From Acanthamoeba sp. SK_2022b (taxonomy: Eukaryota; Discosea; Longamoebia; Acanthamoebidae), in contig JANDJZ010000459.1 of the NCBI GenBank assembly GCA_027943245.1, forward strand, positions 1 to 28,862: DNA of 28,862 nt, given 5' to 3'. The position numbers and the translations under genes were made by a program. How positions within the stretch are numbered: the first letter of the stretch is position 1; each line of letters starts with the position of its first letter. A model generated the notes under the pieces. The model had not been told where the DNA came from. It worked only from the letters and a program-made list of their open reading frames with translations, and did no database searches. Positions 12,778-26,382 of this stretch are shown piece after piece.

Positions 12778-13475
12778 AAAAACGTGTGTGTGTGCAGCTG
12801 CGGGTGTACGTGGGTGTAGTTGGCGGTGGAGGTGAGGAAGTCGAGCTTGGCGTGGTGGAAGGTGGGGGACGAGTGGTTGTAGTAGCGCGGGTTGAGCGCC
12901 ACGTCGCCGTAGGGGCACGGGTTGTCCGGCGGGCGATGCATGCCGTGATCGCAGCACAGATAGCGCTGCATGCACACGCCAGCGAGGAGACAGGTCAGGC
13001 CTGACGAGTGCAGCGCCAGCATCGGGGAGAGGAGGGGGGGGGGAGCTGCGCGGCAACACGTACGCCATAGGCAGGTCCCTGGTAGCCAACGTTCTCGAGC
13101 TCGCTGATGGAAAAGAAGAGCGCGTCGACGTGCCCGCCTCGGCTGTGCTTGCTCAGCGTCACTGTGATCGATTTGGGAGGCGAGGTTGGATTTAATCCAA
13201 TGTAAAGTTGCTACTAATGATGATAAATCTACGTGGTGGGCGGGGCACGCACGGTCAAATTTGGCGTAGGGCTTGTTGGACCCGGTGGGGCTGTCCTCGA
13301 CGGACCACATCGCCACCCTCTCCAAAATTCGCGAGTTGGAATTGAGCCCATCGTTGTACTCGAAGATGCCTGCCTGCACCTCCACGGCACCCAGCAGGAG
13401 GCTGCACGCCACAAGCGCCGCCGCAATCGCAATTGCAGAAGGCCTGCCGAGTACCCGTCCTCCTCTTCTATCCAT
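10542..13475 (-). CDS. TMEM87/GOST-family Golgi seven-transmembrane protein
   Basis: Predicted 525 residues, close to human TMEM87A (about 555). Exons in coding order: 13475-13253, 13161-13064, 12965-12810, 12712-12647, 12554-12474, 12341-12249, 12067-11977, 11828-11750, 11662-11390, 11307-11239, 11161-11095, 10949-10794, 10667-10542; phases agree at all 12 introns. A signal peptide is followed by a lumenal domain. Seven helices then include LITTVAWGFLLYRYRDG and WVFTALFRMLSVLGQ, and after the last helix comes the diagnostic MIWRPNPNNGRYAYEEL, equivalent to the WRPSANNQR.AF motif of TMEM87. The tail is short and acidic. GOST proteins pair a GOLD-like lumenal domain with a 7TM bundle and act in Golgi trafficking or mechano-sensitive ion conduction; which applies here cannot be read from sequence. 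The 11308-11389 intron carries a (GCC)n run that can be misread as a polyalanine segment. Confidence 0.85.
11011..11052. repeat. (TTTTA)n AT-rich repeat
   Basis: Degenerate pentanucleotide run in the TMEM87-like intron 10950-11094. Confidence 0.85.
11350..11377. repeat. (GGC)n repeat within an intron
   Basis: About nine GGC units (GCC on the sense strand) in the TMEM87-like intron 11308-11389. Read through, they would encode polyalanine. Confidence 0.9.
12112..12180. repeat. (AC)n microsatellite
   Basis: GT on the sense strand of the TMEM87-like gene, in intron 12068-12248. Confidence 0.95.
12744..12780. repeat. (AAAT)n microsatellite
   Basis: About eight AAAT units followed by an A run, in the TMEM87-like intron 12713-12809. 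Confidence 0.92.
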
Positions 13476-13646
13476 CTCGTGTGCTCGTGTGGTGTGCTCG
13501 CTGTCTTTCAGAAAACAACGTTGTTTCTTCTTTCTTGCCCCGCAGCCACTACGCGGCTACACGTGCCCAACCAGTCTCTCGTTGCCATGCACGTGCAGAC
13601 ACACGAAGGACAGAGTGACATTGAGTGGGAGTTGTGCTGTGTGCTC

Positions 13647-14113
13647 TCATTGAATGAACTCGCGGATGGTGACGGGCTGGCGCAGGTCGTCGGGCGGTTT
13701 CACCAGCGGGCTGTCTAGCGCCACCGAGTCGATCACCGCGTCCAGGCGCCCGCGCAGCTGAAAGGGCAGCGAGTAGCGCGTCCACGGGCGGCCCTCGACT
13801 TCGGGCCTGCTCCTCTGTTGTGTGCCACTGTATGAGCCACGAATTCGATGGTGTAGCAGCGCATGTGGTGTGTGTGTGTGTGTACCACTCGATGAACAGA
13901 GGCCTGCAGATATGTGCACGTGAGCCGCGCCAGGGTCTCGCCCACGAGAACCACAAAGTCGGTGGGGTAGCTGGCGCCCTCCTCTTCCACGCTGCGCCAC
14001 CGGGTCGATTCCCAGTCCTGTCCGAGCCCCCGGCGCAACGCACACGACGATCCACTCAACACCAACGCCAGCGCAGGCACGCGGGCCGGCTTGGATGGGA
14101 GACACATCACACA

Positions 14114-14184
<71 letters not shown>

Positions 14185-15239
14185 ACACATCACACCGACG
14201 TGTACCAGTATCTCGAGGCCGGAAGCCTGTGCGCATGGGATGACGGTGACGAGCCCGCTGTCGGTGTGAGGCGGACACGGCATGGCCACGCCTGTCTCGG
14301 CCGTGTAGTACCGAAAGGCGTGCAGGAAGGACACGGAGTGCCCAAGCCCGCCGGCAAGCGGGAACTCCTCAGCGAGGGAGGTCAGCTTTGTCGGCTCCAC
14401 TCGGAGCCCCTACAGAGGCATTACATAGGGGTCACTCAACTCTTGGCAATCAAAGCACAAAGCACGCAACGCGGAAAGGGTTGGCCGAGCCTCACTGTAG
14501 CGATGTATGACAGGCAGTCCTTGGCTATGTGATCCATCAGCTTGAAGCTCTCCACAGCGAGCTCTGAGTGTCGTGTCGTGTCGTCGGCAAGTCGCCCGTA
14601 CGCAAAAAGAGAGGCTATGAATGGAAGGCGTACGTCGGTAGTCATCGGGAATGAGTTCGGCGCCGTTGGTCTCTATCGACTGGCCATCGGCTGTGAGGCG
14701 TATCTGAGACGAGACGAATGGTGCAATTGAGGGCTCGATCGGTTCTCCACGTGCATGAAAGGACACGCACGTACCGCAAAGAACTCCTTGGCCAGGTGTC
14801 GCGCGTGCGAGTAGCCGATCTCGAGCGCGGGCTGGTAGGGGCACACCGTGTCCTTGAAGTACTGAGGCAAGTTGAAGAACTCGCGGACTTGGTCATACAT
14901 CGCCACCAGGCACTTCACCTCTTCTGGTTCGAGCCTGCCGAGGTAGCTCAGCAAATGGTGCAGACCAAACCTCAGGAGGAGGGGTCGATGCCTTACCGCA
15001 ACCGAGCAAAGCCATGCGTGCGGAGGTGGGCAATGAACTCCTGGGCGGGCCCGGTGGGAGTTAGCGGTGGGAAGCGTACGGACGAAAGACTCAGGGTACT
15101 CTACCTGCAGCTGATTCCCTTCTTCTGTGTCTAGAGGGTCTCCCCTTCCTTGCTGCAGCTCTGCCTGCAAGGCCGCACGAGAGAAGGAACGCACATCCTC
15201 TTGCATGGTAGGGCAGCGTTTGGCCACGAACGCTGACAT
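13647..15239 (-). CDS. 2-oxoglutarate/Fe(II)-dependent oxygenase, isopenicillin N synthase-like
   Basis: Predicted 326 residues, normal for the IPNS-like family. Exons: 15239-15105, 15040-14997, 14934-14775, 14703-14634, 14563-14496, 14409-14206, 14017-13886, 13814-13647; all phases are consistent. The family supplies one Fe(II) through an HxD...H triad and binds 2-oxoglutarate through RxS. All are present: His207 and Asp209 in PPHTDSGLVTVI, His269 in SVHRV, and Arg284/Ser286 in RYSLPF. An N-terminal helix (LRTHGFARL) matches the family's usual HGFF-like segment. The substrate cannot be told; such enzymes hydroxylate or cyclise small molecules. The gene is divergent from the TMEM242-like gene with 67 bp between start codons. 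A start further upstream would add a hydrophobic stretch read out of AT-rich promoter DNA, so the internal ATG at 15239 was chosen. Confidence 0.82.
14107..14192. repeat. (AC)n microsatellite
   Basis: Fills nearly half of the oxygenase intron 14018-14205. It is GT on the sense strand and starts about 14 bases after the donor. Confidence 0.95.
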
Positions 15240-15306
15240 CTGAAATTCGTAGAAAATCAGCATTAAAAGAAAAATAAAAAAATACATAAAAAGAGACAAC
15301 ACGAAC
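15240..15306. promoter_or_regulatory. Probable shared bidirectional promoter
   Basis: Only 67 bp separate the start codons of the oxygenase (-) and the TMEM242-like gene (+). The stretch is strongly A-rich on the + strand, in contrast to the GC-rich coding DNA on both sides. Both 5' leaders and any core promoter elements must lie here or inside the neighbouring gene. No TATA box could be assigned with confidence. Confidence 0.5.
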
Positions 15307-16187
15307 ATGGAGCGGACGGACGAGGGCGAGGGTCACGCGACGGCAGCAGCACCGGGCACAGAAACGCCAACCGAGTTCCCGGACTACTGGCAGCGAGTGG
15401 AGTCCCCCTTCAGCAAGACCACGCTTTTCGCGTACGCCGGAGGCCTGCTTGGCTTTGGGGCGGTCTGCGGGGCGGCTGCCGCGCTGGTCATCGGCCAGCG
15501 ACCACCAAAGCCCAGCGCTGCCAGGACCACAAAGGCGGGTGCCAAGCCCGCTCCGCCTCCCATCCCTCACACCCCGGTCAAGATCACTCCCTCTTCTGCC
15601 GTGTTTGCCGTCAAGGCCTTTGCCGCAGGCAACACCCCTCCCTTCTTGTCTACTTTTTATTTTTATTTATGCAACAAATATTATTATTATTATTATTAAT
15701 TATTTACAAATTGTACGCTATGCTCGCTGGTGGTCGGGCTATGCAGGGACGGCGCTGTGCCTGACGGGTGCTCTGGCGGTGCGGTGGGTCGTCTACACGA
15801 GCATGGGCGTGTCCACCATCGAGGAGTTTGCCGGTACGCCTTCCTCTCGTGTGACATTCGGGCTTCCTCTCGTGTGCTTGATCGCCAGCGACACCGGCTT
15901 TCAGCTGGTGATGATACAATGCGCTGCTCTCTGACGGCGGGGCTGTGGTTACAGACAGGATGCGGCGGTGGGCGCCGGAGAAGGCCAAGAAGGTGGGTCT
16001 GGTGCCGTCGCGAGAGAGCGCCTACTGGACGCAGAAGAAGCTCGAGGAGGAGGGCGGCGCAAGCGAAGAAGGCAAGCGGGCCATCGGCGTCTTTGAGCAT
16101 TGGTTCGGCATCAAGTTCGATGAGGACGGCGGTGGCAGCGAGGAGGCACAAGACCAAGCCGCACGTGACCAAAATACAGAGCAATAA
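15307..16187 (+). CDS. TMEM242-like small membrane protein
   Basis: Predicted 213 residues from exons 15307-15628, 15747-15833 and 15955-16187. Two hydrophobic helices are visible: LFAYAGGLLGFGAVCGAAAA near residues 39-63, and a second in the middle (GTALCLTGALAVRWVVY). The second is followed by MGVSTIEEFADRMRRWAP, which resembles the MGV..L.EF...M....P segment of animal TMEM242, a mitochondrial inner-membrane protein that helps assemble ATP synthase and respiratory complexes. The order of helix 1, linker with SAVFAVKAFAAG, helix 2 and MGV/EF motif supports the assignment. The C-terminal 50 residues are longer and more charged than in animals. The first intron must use a GC donor (CAG then GCAACA) to keep this conserved junction in frame. 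Confidence 0.68.
15677..15699. repeat. (TAT)n repeat
   Basis: Short trinucleotide run in the GC-donor intron 15629-15746 of the TMEM242-like gene. Confidence 0.85.
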
Positions 16188-16230
16188 TGGTTTTTAAATA
16201 ATAATAAATATAAAGAGCGAAAGGGAAAAC

Positions 16231-16283
16231 ACAGATTTTATTGATTTGTGACGGCCGCAAACAACAGATTTTATTGATTTGTG
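16231..16283 (+). repeat. Two perfect 20-bp direct repeats upstream of cytochrome b5
   Basis: The 20-mer acagattttattgatttgtg occurs at 16231-16250 and again at 16264-16283, and the match continues with R-CGG after each copy. The second copy ends four bases before the ATG of the cytochrome b5 gene. The spacer is 13 bp and the repeat period is 33 bp. Confidence 0.85.
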
Positions 16284-16287
16284 GCGG

Positions 16288-16645
16288 ATGGAGGACAAGA
16301 AGAAGAAGGAAGAGGGCGGCGGCGAGAAGAAGGAAGTGCGGAGCTTTACCAAGGCCGAAGTGGCCAAGCACGACACCATCAACGACTGTTGGCTCATCAT
16401 CAACGGCAAGGTGTACGATGTGACGCCCTTCGTTGATGAACACCCGGGTGGTGACATCCTCATGGACGTAAGGCCTCACTCATCCCGCAGCCTTTTCCGG
16501 TGATTTATTCAATTTAATTCAACGGATTATCTGTCAGGGTGCGGGGAAGGACGCCTCAGACATGTTTGACGACGTGGGCCACTCTGGAGCCGCGATCGAG
16601 TACCTCAAAGAGTTTTATATTGGGCAGCTAGCCAAGGATGAGTGA
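16288..16645 (+). CDS. Cytochrome b5 heme-binding domain protein, soluble form
   Basis: A 95-residue protein from exons 16288-16467 and 16538-16645, with a phase 0 intron. It is essentially a single cytochrome b5 domain: [20 protein letters not shown], then [15 protein letters not shown] with the first heme ligand His52, and DDVGHSGAA with the second ligand His75. The 23-residue spacing is one short of the usual value in microsomal b5, within family variation. Cytochrome b5 passes single electrons to desaturases, hydroxylases and P450s. There is no C-terminal membrane anchor; the protein ends in QLAKDE, so it is expected to be soluble. The N-terminus is a lysine/glutamate-rich extension of about 16 residues. 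The start is the ATG at 16288; two 20-bp direct repeats lie just upstream. Confidence 0.9.
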
Positions 16646-16719
16646 ATCGAAGGTCTTGTCTGGCCACTACTGCTGCTGTGTGTTTTGTAATTCGAAGAAA
16701 AAATTCGCTGGCCGCACAG

Positions 16720-20625
<3,906 letters not shown>

Positions 20626-20825
20626 TATCCCTGAAAGTCATGTATGCTTAGCAGAAGGCCTCAGGCTCTTGAGCCAGTCTCTGCTGTGCTGGACCACCTC
20701 TAATAGCGCAAGACGAACCGCTGTGCAAGAGAAGAGAAGCATGTGCTTCATTTCACCGACTTTGAGAAGTACTAAAGAAAGACTGGTGCTAGACAAGGGC
20801 CCCTCTGGGCAAGTCACAGCCACCC
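20626..20825. other. Convergent intergenic region
   Basis: About 200 bp between the stop codons of the OB-fold gene (+) and the 196-residue gene (-). It should hold both 3' untranslated regions. I see no convincing open frame, RNA gene or strong hairpin in it. Confidence 0.5.
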
Positions 20826-21538
20826 CTAATCCACCTCGATGATGCTCTTGGGGGTACCAAGGAGCGAGACCAATTTGCTCCTCTTCTGTCTGACCGTTGT
20901 TCCTGCTGGCATCGGCGAGTTGTAGTAGGTGAGCAGCGTGTCGCACTGCGCACCTGTGAGCTCATCCAAAGCACCCCTGGTCCGAGGATAGCTTGCCGGC
21001 ACAGGTTGGCCGTTGTGCAACACCTCAGCCAGAGCATCAGCACGGTGGTGGGCACGGCCATTTTCCAGGCGTGCTTCCAGCCTGGCAAAGCTGGAAAGAA
21101 AGATTCAGAAAAACCAAACCTGTTAAGTAACAAGCCATACACCTTAACATACTGTTGGTTCATAGTCGCAGTCAGAGTTGCTGTCAGATCCGCTGTTATA
21201 GTGGCAGATATAGCTGTTGCGGCAGCTGGAAACCAGGCCGGAGCTGCACCGCCAACTGCCATCATCTGATTCAGGCATCGGAAATGTGCAACTTTGTAAC
21301 TTAGTCCATACGTACCATGTTGGGCGATGACCTTGTGTTCATAGCTGACTGCCTCTACAAAAGCTGCCTGCGTTACTTGCCCATCCACCGTTCTTGCCCT
21401 CTTGACGCGGCGTGTGTAGTCGACGGCATCTGCAACGTCTTGTGCAGTGGGCGGAGCAGCAGGGGCAGCAGGCAAAGGGATGTACGGCCTTGCAGCAACT
21501 GGAAGAGCAATACGAACTGGAGCAGGAGGAGCTGCCAT
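20826..21538 (-). CDS. Unrecognised protein with SAP/HeH-like C-terminal segment
   Basis: Predicted 196 residues from exons 21538-21316, 21255-21153 and 21090-20826; phases 1 and 2 match across the two introns. The first half is alanine/proline-rich (PYIPLPAAPAAPPTAQDV) and includes a basic patch, RRVKRARTVDG. The middle has an ATITADLTATLTATMNQQ helix, then ARLENGRAHHRADALAEVLH. The C-terminus reads LDELTGAQCDTLLTYYNSP followed after a short gap by RQKRSKLVSLLG. That helix-extended loop-helix pattern, leucines in the first helix and a basic second helix, recalls SAP/HeH DNA-binding motifs, but this is a judgement by eye. Function unknown. It is an independent unit 254 bp downstream of the RhoGAP gene on the same strand. 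Confidence 0.6.
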
Positions 21539-21792
21539 CGTGTTGTGTGCAAATTGAAAACAACTGTCCGCCCTGGTTGTGCTTTGGCGCCTTTCTGGCC
21601 CGCGTCGTGGCCGCTTTAAACCGGATCCGGTTGTCCTGTTTTATGGCGGTTCCATTAAAAAATAATTTTTAAATGGGTCCGCTGTTTGTTTGCTTGCGTG
21701 TAAATGTACATCAAAACTTGGTTGTGTGAGTGCGAGCGCGTGCGTGTGGCTTCTCTCATGACAAAGCAGGGAGGGGCATGTCCCTCCACGGG

Positions 21793-24753
21793 CTACTGCT
21801 CTGCTGATGTTCTACTGGCGGCGCTGGCGTTGAAGCGCTGGAGGAGCTCGGCGGAGACCTTGGCCTGCAGGGCCGGCGACTGGAGCATGGCGCCGCCGAT
21901 GGGCAGCGACGTCGGCGTCAGCAGCGTCGGCGGTGGCGCTGCCGGGGTAGGCGTCGGAATGTTGGGCGCCGCCAGTGGGGATACGGGACCGAAGATCTGC
22001 GGCAGGGAAGCCGGCGACTGGCCGTGTGCCAGGGCGGCGGGCAGCGCGGGCAGGGCAGGCGGCGCTACCGATTTGTCGTTTTGCGCGGGACACAACTCGT
22101 GAGCGTTGGCGATCATGAACTGCGTCACCGTCGCCGCATTGCTGCCATGTAGAAAAAACGAACTCGAGTGAGCGAGCGTAGACGAGGCTGTGATACGCGC
22201 GAGCTGTGTTACCTGCTGTTGGCCAGCACTTCAAAGGCGGGCTTGTCGGAGCGGAAGAGGTTGGGCGAGAAGACGATGGCCAGGTTCATGGGCCGCATCT
22301 TGTTGCAGTCGCCGTGTTGGGAAACGTCGTAGAGGAAGTGCAAGAGGTACCCCAACAGACTGTCGACAAATACCACCACCACACCACGTCATCAGCTCAC
22401 ATACACAGAGACGAGACGAGATGAAACGAGAGCGGGCGGGCGGGCGGGAGGGGGCGCGCACATCTTATTCTCGGCGGGTAGCTGGGCGATGAGGTTCTTG
22501 ATGTGGGACATGACGCAGCCGGCGGCGCCCATGAAGTCGCTGTAGAGATCGAACGTCATCAGCGGCGGGTTGAGCTCGCGAAAGAACATCTTCATCAACC
22601 CGCTCACCGCGTGCACGTCGATATCTGGCGCGGCCCCGCCCACGCGCAGAGTCAGCACACACGCGCGACACGAATGTGTCGACAGGAAGGCGTACTGTCG
22701 GCAAAGGTGATGCTGTCTGGGCTGGTCGAGCTCTCGAACTCCTGCTTGAGCGCGACGATGTCGATCTGCTCGCCCGACACACGGAAAATGCCCTCGGCCT
22801 CCATGCCTGAACACGCATGGAGAGAAGCGAGATGTCAACACACAACACAACACAACACAACACAACACAACACAACACAACACAACACAACACAACACAA
22901 CACACGGTCTGCTTTGGGGGCGGTACCGTGGGCGCGAATGTGTTCGGCGCACTTTCGTACGAGGATGGGGATGCCGTGGACGGCGACGCCCCGCTCCTTC
23001 TCCAGGAGCTGCTGGAGCGAGAGCCCAAAGTAGTTGTGTGCGCCCGACGCCCCGCCTCCGCCCGATGCCGCCGCGCTGTACTTTGACGCTCCGCCTGCTC
23101 GTGGTGGTCGTCGTCGTCCACGCCCACAAATCAGTGACGTGTGTCGACACAAATTGGATTGGTGAAGACAATGGATTCGCGAACCCTTTTCGATGAGGAG
23201 CTTGACCCAGGAGTCGATCTCGGCTTCGTCCTCGTGGAGGAGCAGGTACTCGCCCTTAACGCTGCTCGAGATGACGAGGGCCGACTTGCCCTTCATCTTC
23301 CCATCCAGCTTCTTCACCGTACACTTCTCGAGCTCCATTGATCCTGTGGACTCCTTCAGCCCTGTCTCCGTCTGTGCAATCATCCATGCATGCGAGTGCG
23401 TTGTTGGTTGTTGGTTGTCGTTGTCGTTGATGATGATGATGATGATGATCGTGTCGTGGTCATGACCAGAGCAGGCAATGAAGGGGAGGTATGTACCTCT
23501 TGCACGGCCTTGTACCAGTAGAGGTGTCCGTTGCGAAGCACGAACCAGCGCTTGCGCCCCTTCTTTTCCATCCACCCATGCTTGTCGTTCTGCGCGCACG
23601 CATGCATTAGGGCCATGTGTGTCGTGTGTCGTGTGTCGTGTGTCGTGTGTCGTGTGTCGTGTGTCGTGTGTCGTGTGTCGTGTGTCGTGTGTCGTGTGAT
23701 ACCTCGGGAAGGCTGTCTGGCCGTGTGGCGTCTGACGTTCCCTCGTCGACCACAGAGGTCGCCCTGTGATGTCACATCCAGCGATCAATGCTAACGTCAA
23801 ATGGGCGGCGTGCGTGATGAGAGACATCGCATGCAATACCTGTCCTTTCCAGGGTTGGCGCCGGCGAGGACCAGAGCCACCACCCAGTCCTCCATCTCTG
23901 TCAGCGATGAGGCCTGCAGCAGGTACTCGTTCTCCCGAGTCGTGGCCGAATAGAGCGCAAACACAAAGTAGCCTGTCGGTGTGGGATAATGTCAGCGGTA
24001 GCCAACCCACCCTTATTTAGAAATGATTTGTTTCGTTTCAAAATTTGAATCAAAATTTCGTTTGAGATTCGAGTAGTGCGTGGGGCAGTGGGTACCGTTT
24101 CCGATTTCGCCGATCTGGGCCACGGAGACGTCCTTGGCGTGGATGGAGCCGTTGGGCTTCTCCCCCTTCTCGTGCTGACGTGGCTGGTCGTACCCGCTCA
24201 GCACGAACCACCTCCGCTTGCCCTTCTTGTCCAGCCATCCGCTCTTCTCCCCCACCTCGAAGCCGCCCGACTGCTGGGGAGGCGGCTCGTGCGCACCGAC
24301 AATGACGCCCGACGGCGGTCGACGCGCGATGGGTGAGTCGCTCGACGAGGACATCACCGAGCGACGTGAAGACGACGCGGTATGGCTCGGCCTGTCCCCG
24401 CTTGCTCCCGCGCTCACCATCGCCATGGCCCAGTCGTTGCATTCGGTCTCGGAGGCGGCGATGAGGGTGTACTCTCGCTTGGACCTGTCCTTGGCGCTCT
24501 CCGAGACGACGTGGAGCGAGTACTTGCCGTTGGCCGGCGGCCGGATGGAAACGTTGCACGTGTCGAGCAGCAGATAGCCGTTGGCCTCGGCGTCGTCGTC
24601 CTTCTGCATCTTGTTGAACCACAGCAGCTTGCCGTTCTTGATCACGAAGTACCGCTTCTGGCCCTTCTTCTCTAGCCAACCGTTCTTCACCGTCTGCGAG
24701 CGTTTCACAGTTTGTTTTATAGCAATTTTATGATTATTTATATTAATAATAAT

Positions 24754-24789
<36 letters not shown>

Positions 24790-25166
24790 TTTCTACACGT
24801 ACCGTTTGTTCCTTTTCGAGGCGCTCGATAGCCTGGCCGATAGCTTGCATCCAGTCGTCGCATTCGGCTTGAGTGGCTCCGAAGAGTATGTAGGCCTTCC
24901 CCACCTGCCCCCCAAATCGCCCTCTGAGGGTCAACGATGGTGACACGCCGCAAAACTGCCACAACAAGGCGGCAACAGGGAACAGCACGTGGCCCTTTCG
25001 AGCGGAGGACACTCAGTATCACTCACCTTGGGCTGCAAAACGAACGAGTAGCCCTTGGGCCCTCGCTTGACTGTCACGTCCTTGAGCGGCAAACTGCCCT
25101 TTGCTTTCTGTGTTTTGTTGTGCGTGCGTGCGTGCGTGCGTGCGTGTGTGTGTGTGTGTGTGTGTG

Positions 25167-25214
<48 letters not shown>

Positions 25215-26382
25215 TAGAGGTAGGTGAGCCTCGATGGCGAGAGTGTGGCATGCGTAGTGTAGTGTGTGGTATTCACAGCGCGGGAAAGGGGGGGGGAGTA
25301 GCGATACCTTTTCTGCGCCTGTTTTGGAGAGGAACCACATCAAGCTGTCGGCCTTCAGCACAAACAGGCGTTCTTGACCCTTCTTGACCAGAACGCCTCG
25401 CTTCCCCTCCTGCTGTGGCGCGATAATCGCCAGAAGAGCGTCAGCTCACAAAGCGCTGATGACACAATCGAGGGCGGAGAGAAAGGGGGAAGGGAGGGAG
25501 GGAGGGAGAGCTACAAGATATCGATGAATCTCATCACAACACGCAAGGGCGTGGAAATAAAAATAATAAATATAACTATCACAAACAACCACCCAGGCGT
25601 GTAACACTCAACGCCTTGTACCGTAGTGGTGATGACAGTTGGGCGCAGCAGCTTCTTCATGGTGGTTTTGTTATAGCATATAAACAACCAAGAGGCCTCT
25701 TCGGTTTTAAATACCAAGAGACTCAACACGTCGCTTTGTTGGGTCTGAAGAAACAGAGTGTTTCTTAACGGCACGGTCTGTTTCTTCAGACCCAACAGAG
25801 CGCCGTGTTGTGTTCTTAAGGAAAAATTCCCAAAATAAGAAAGTAGAAAAATTGAAATAAAAAGACCAAGAAGAAACACAACGCGCTGGCGCGAAGGGCA
25901 GTCGTACGGCTTGCTGTTCGCCCATGAGTCCGCCGGCTTCGCTTTCGGTGGCCTGCTGGATGGAGGTTCGGATGTGCTCGACCCACTGGTTCATGCTCTC
26001 GTCAGTCGCCGCGGTTAGTTCGTAGTAGTTCATCTCACGCAGATTGCTCACGATGAAGGTGTGCTGTTTCTTCTCACTCACTGACACCGCGTAGCCCTTC
26101 AGCTCCAGACAGCCCTTCACCGAGCTGTGCTGGAATGTCACCGCCTGAAGGTATGACATCGTGATTTAGCTTCACCCAAATTACAATTACAGTTGATAAA
26201 TATTTAACTAGGTTCAAAAATAAATTGATAATGAAGAATGAAACGAGAGGGACCTTTTGTTCCTTAGCGAACCAATAGAGCGAATTCGCCTGGAGGATGA
26301 ACCATCGTTTTTTGCCCTTCTTTTTGAGCCAGCCCTGATGCACCTGCGTCGATGGAACGGCAGCAGAAGTAGTTCGCCTCAT
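21793..26382 (-). CDS. Five-PH-domain RhoGAP protein
   Basis: Predicted 914 residues. Exons: 26382-26254, 26144-25908, 25654-25622, 25409-25308, 25107-25027, 24955-24803, 24693-24096, 23972-23840, 23763-23703, 23589-23497, 23371-23185, 23094-22927, 22806-22696, 22624-22462, 22359-22213, 22141-21793. Five PH domains run in tandem (about 15-110, 135-240, 248-345, 395-485, 511-602). Each opens with a GW(L/M)xKKG(x)(K/R)RWFVL-type strand, for example GWLKKKGKKRWFIL, and closes with an invariant tryptophan helix such as CDDWMQAI. PH domains bind phosphoinositides or proteins at membranes. A RhoGAP domain (about 626-815) follows, with the arginine finger near Arg667 in EGIFRVSGE and later MNLAIVFSPNLF; it should speed GTP hydrolysis by Rho/Rac proteins. 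The last 80 residues are proline-rich. The 33-nt exon 25654-25622 is the least certain. Confidence 0.88.
22836..22903. repeat. (CACAA)n pentanucleotide repeat
   Basis: About 12-13 units of a 5-bp repeat, making up more than half of the 120-nt RhoGAP-gene intron 22807-22926. Confidence 0.95.
23428..23449. repeat. (GAT)n repeat
   Basis: About seven GAT units in the RhoGAP-gene intron 23372-23496. Confidence 0.9.
23616..23698. repeat. 7-bp tandem repeat (GTGTGTC)n
   Basis: Nearly 12 exact copies of a heptamer. They form most of the 113-nt intron 23590-23702 of the RhoGAP gene and start five bases after the donor on the sense strand. Confidence 0.95.
24744..24789. repeat. (AAT)n repeat
   Basis: About 15 trinucleotide units with a few interruptions, in the RhoGAP-gene intron 24694-24802. 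Confidence 0.92.
25119..25213. repeat. (GCGT)n/(GT)n/(GA)n compound repeat
   Basis: GCGT units, then GT, then GA, in the RhoGAP-gene intron 25108-25307. On the sense strand it is CA/TC-rich and lies next to the acceptor of exon 5. Confidence 0.93.
25722..25812. repeat. Intronic hairpin with perfect 21-bp inverted repeat
   Basis: Positions 25737-25757 and 25777-25797 are exact reverse complements (21 bp) around a 19-nt loop. Imperfect pairing continues outward (roughly 25722-25736 with 25798-25812, most positions pairing). It lies in intron 2 of the five-PH RhoGAP gene (25655-25907). It could be a structured RNA, a small-RNA precursor or a remnant of a miniature inverted-repeat element. Nothing flanking it looks like a clear target-site duplication. 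Confidence 0.85.

Noticed and set aside
14564..14633. Apparent +1 frameshift in the oxygenase gene
   Set aside because: A 70-nt intron with a GTACG donor and a CAG acceptor joins the two frames and gives YRQLAVESF, so no frameshift is needed.
23616..23698. CRISPR-like tandem repeat
   Set aside because: Contiguous 7-bp units without spacers, inside a eukaryotic intron.
25511..25879. Frame across the hairpin as an extra coding exon of the RhoGAP gene
   Set aside because: AT-rich and hydrophobic with no PH homology; a 33-nt exon at 25622-25654 joins the flanking exons in phase.
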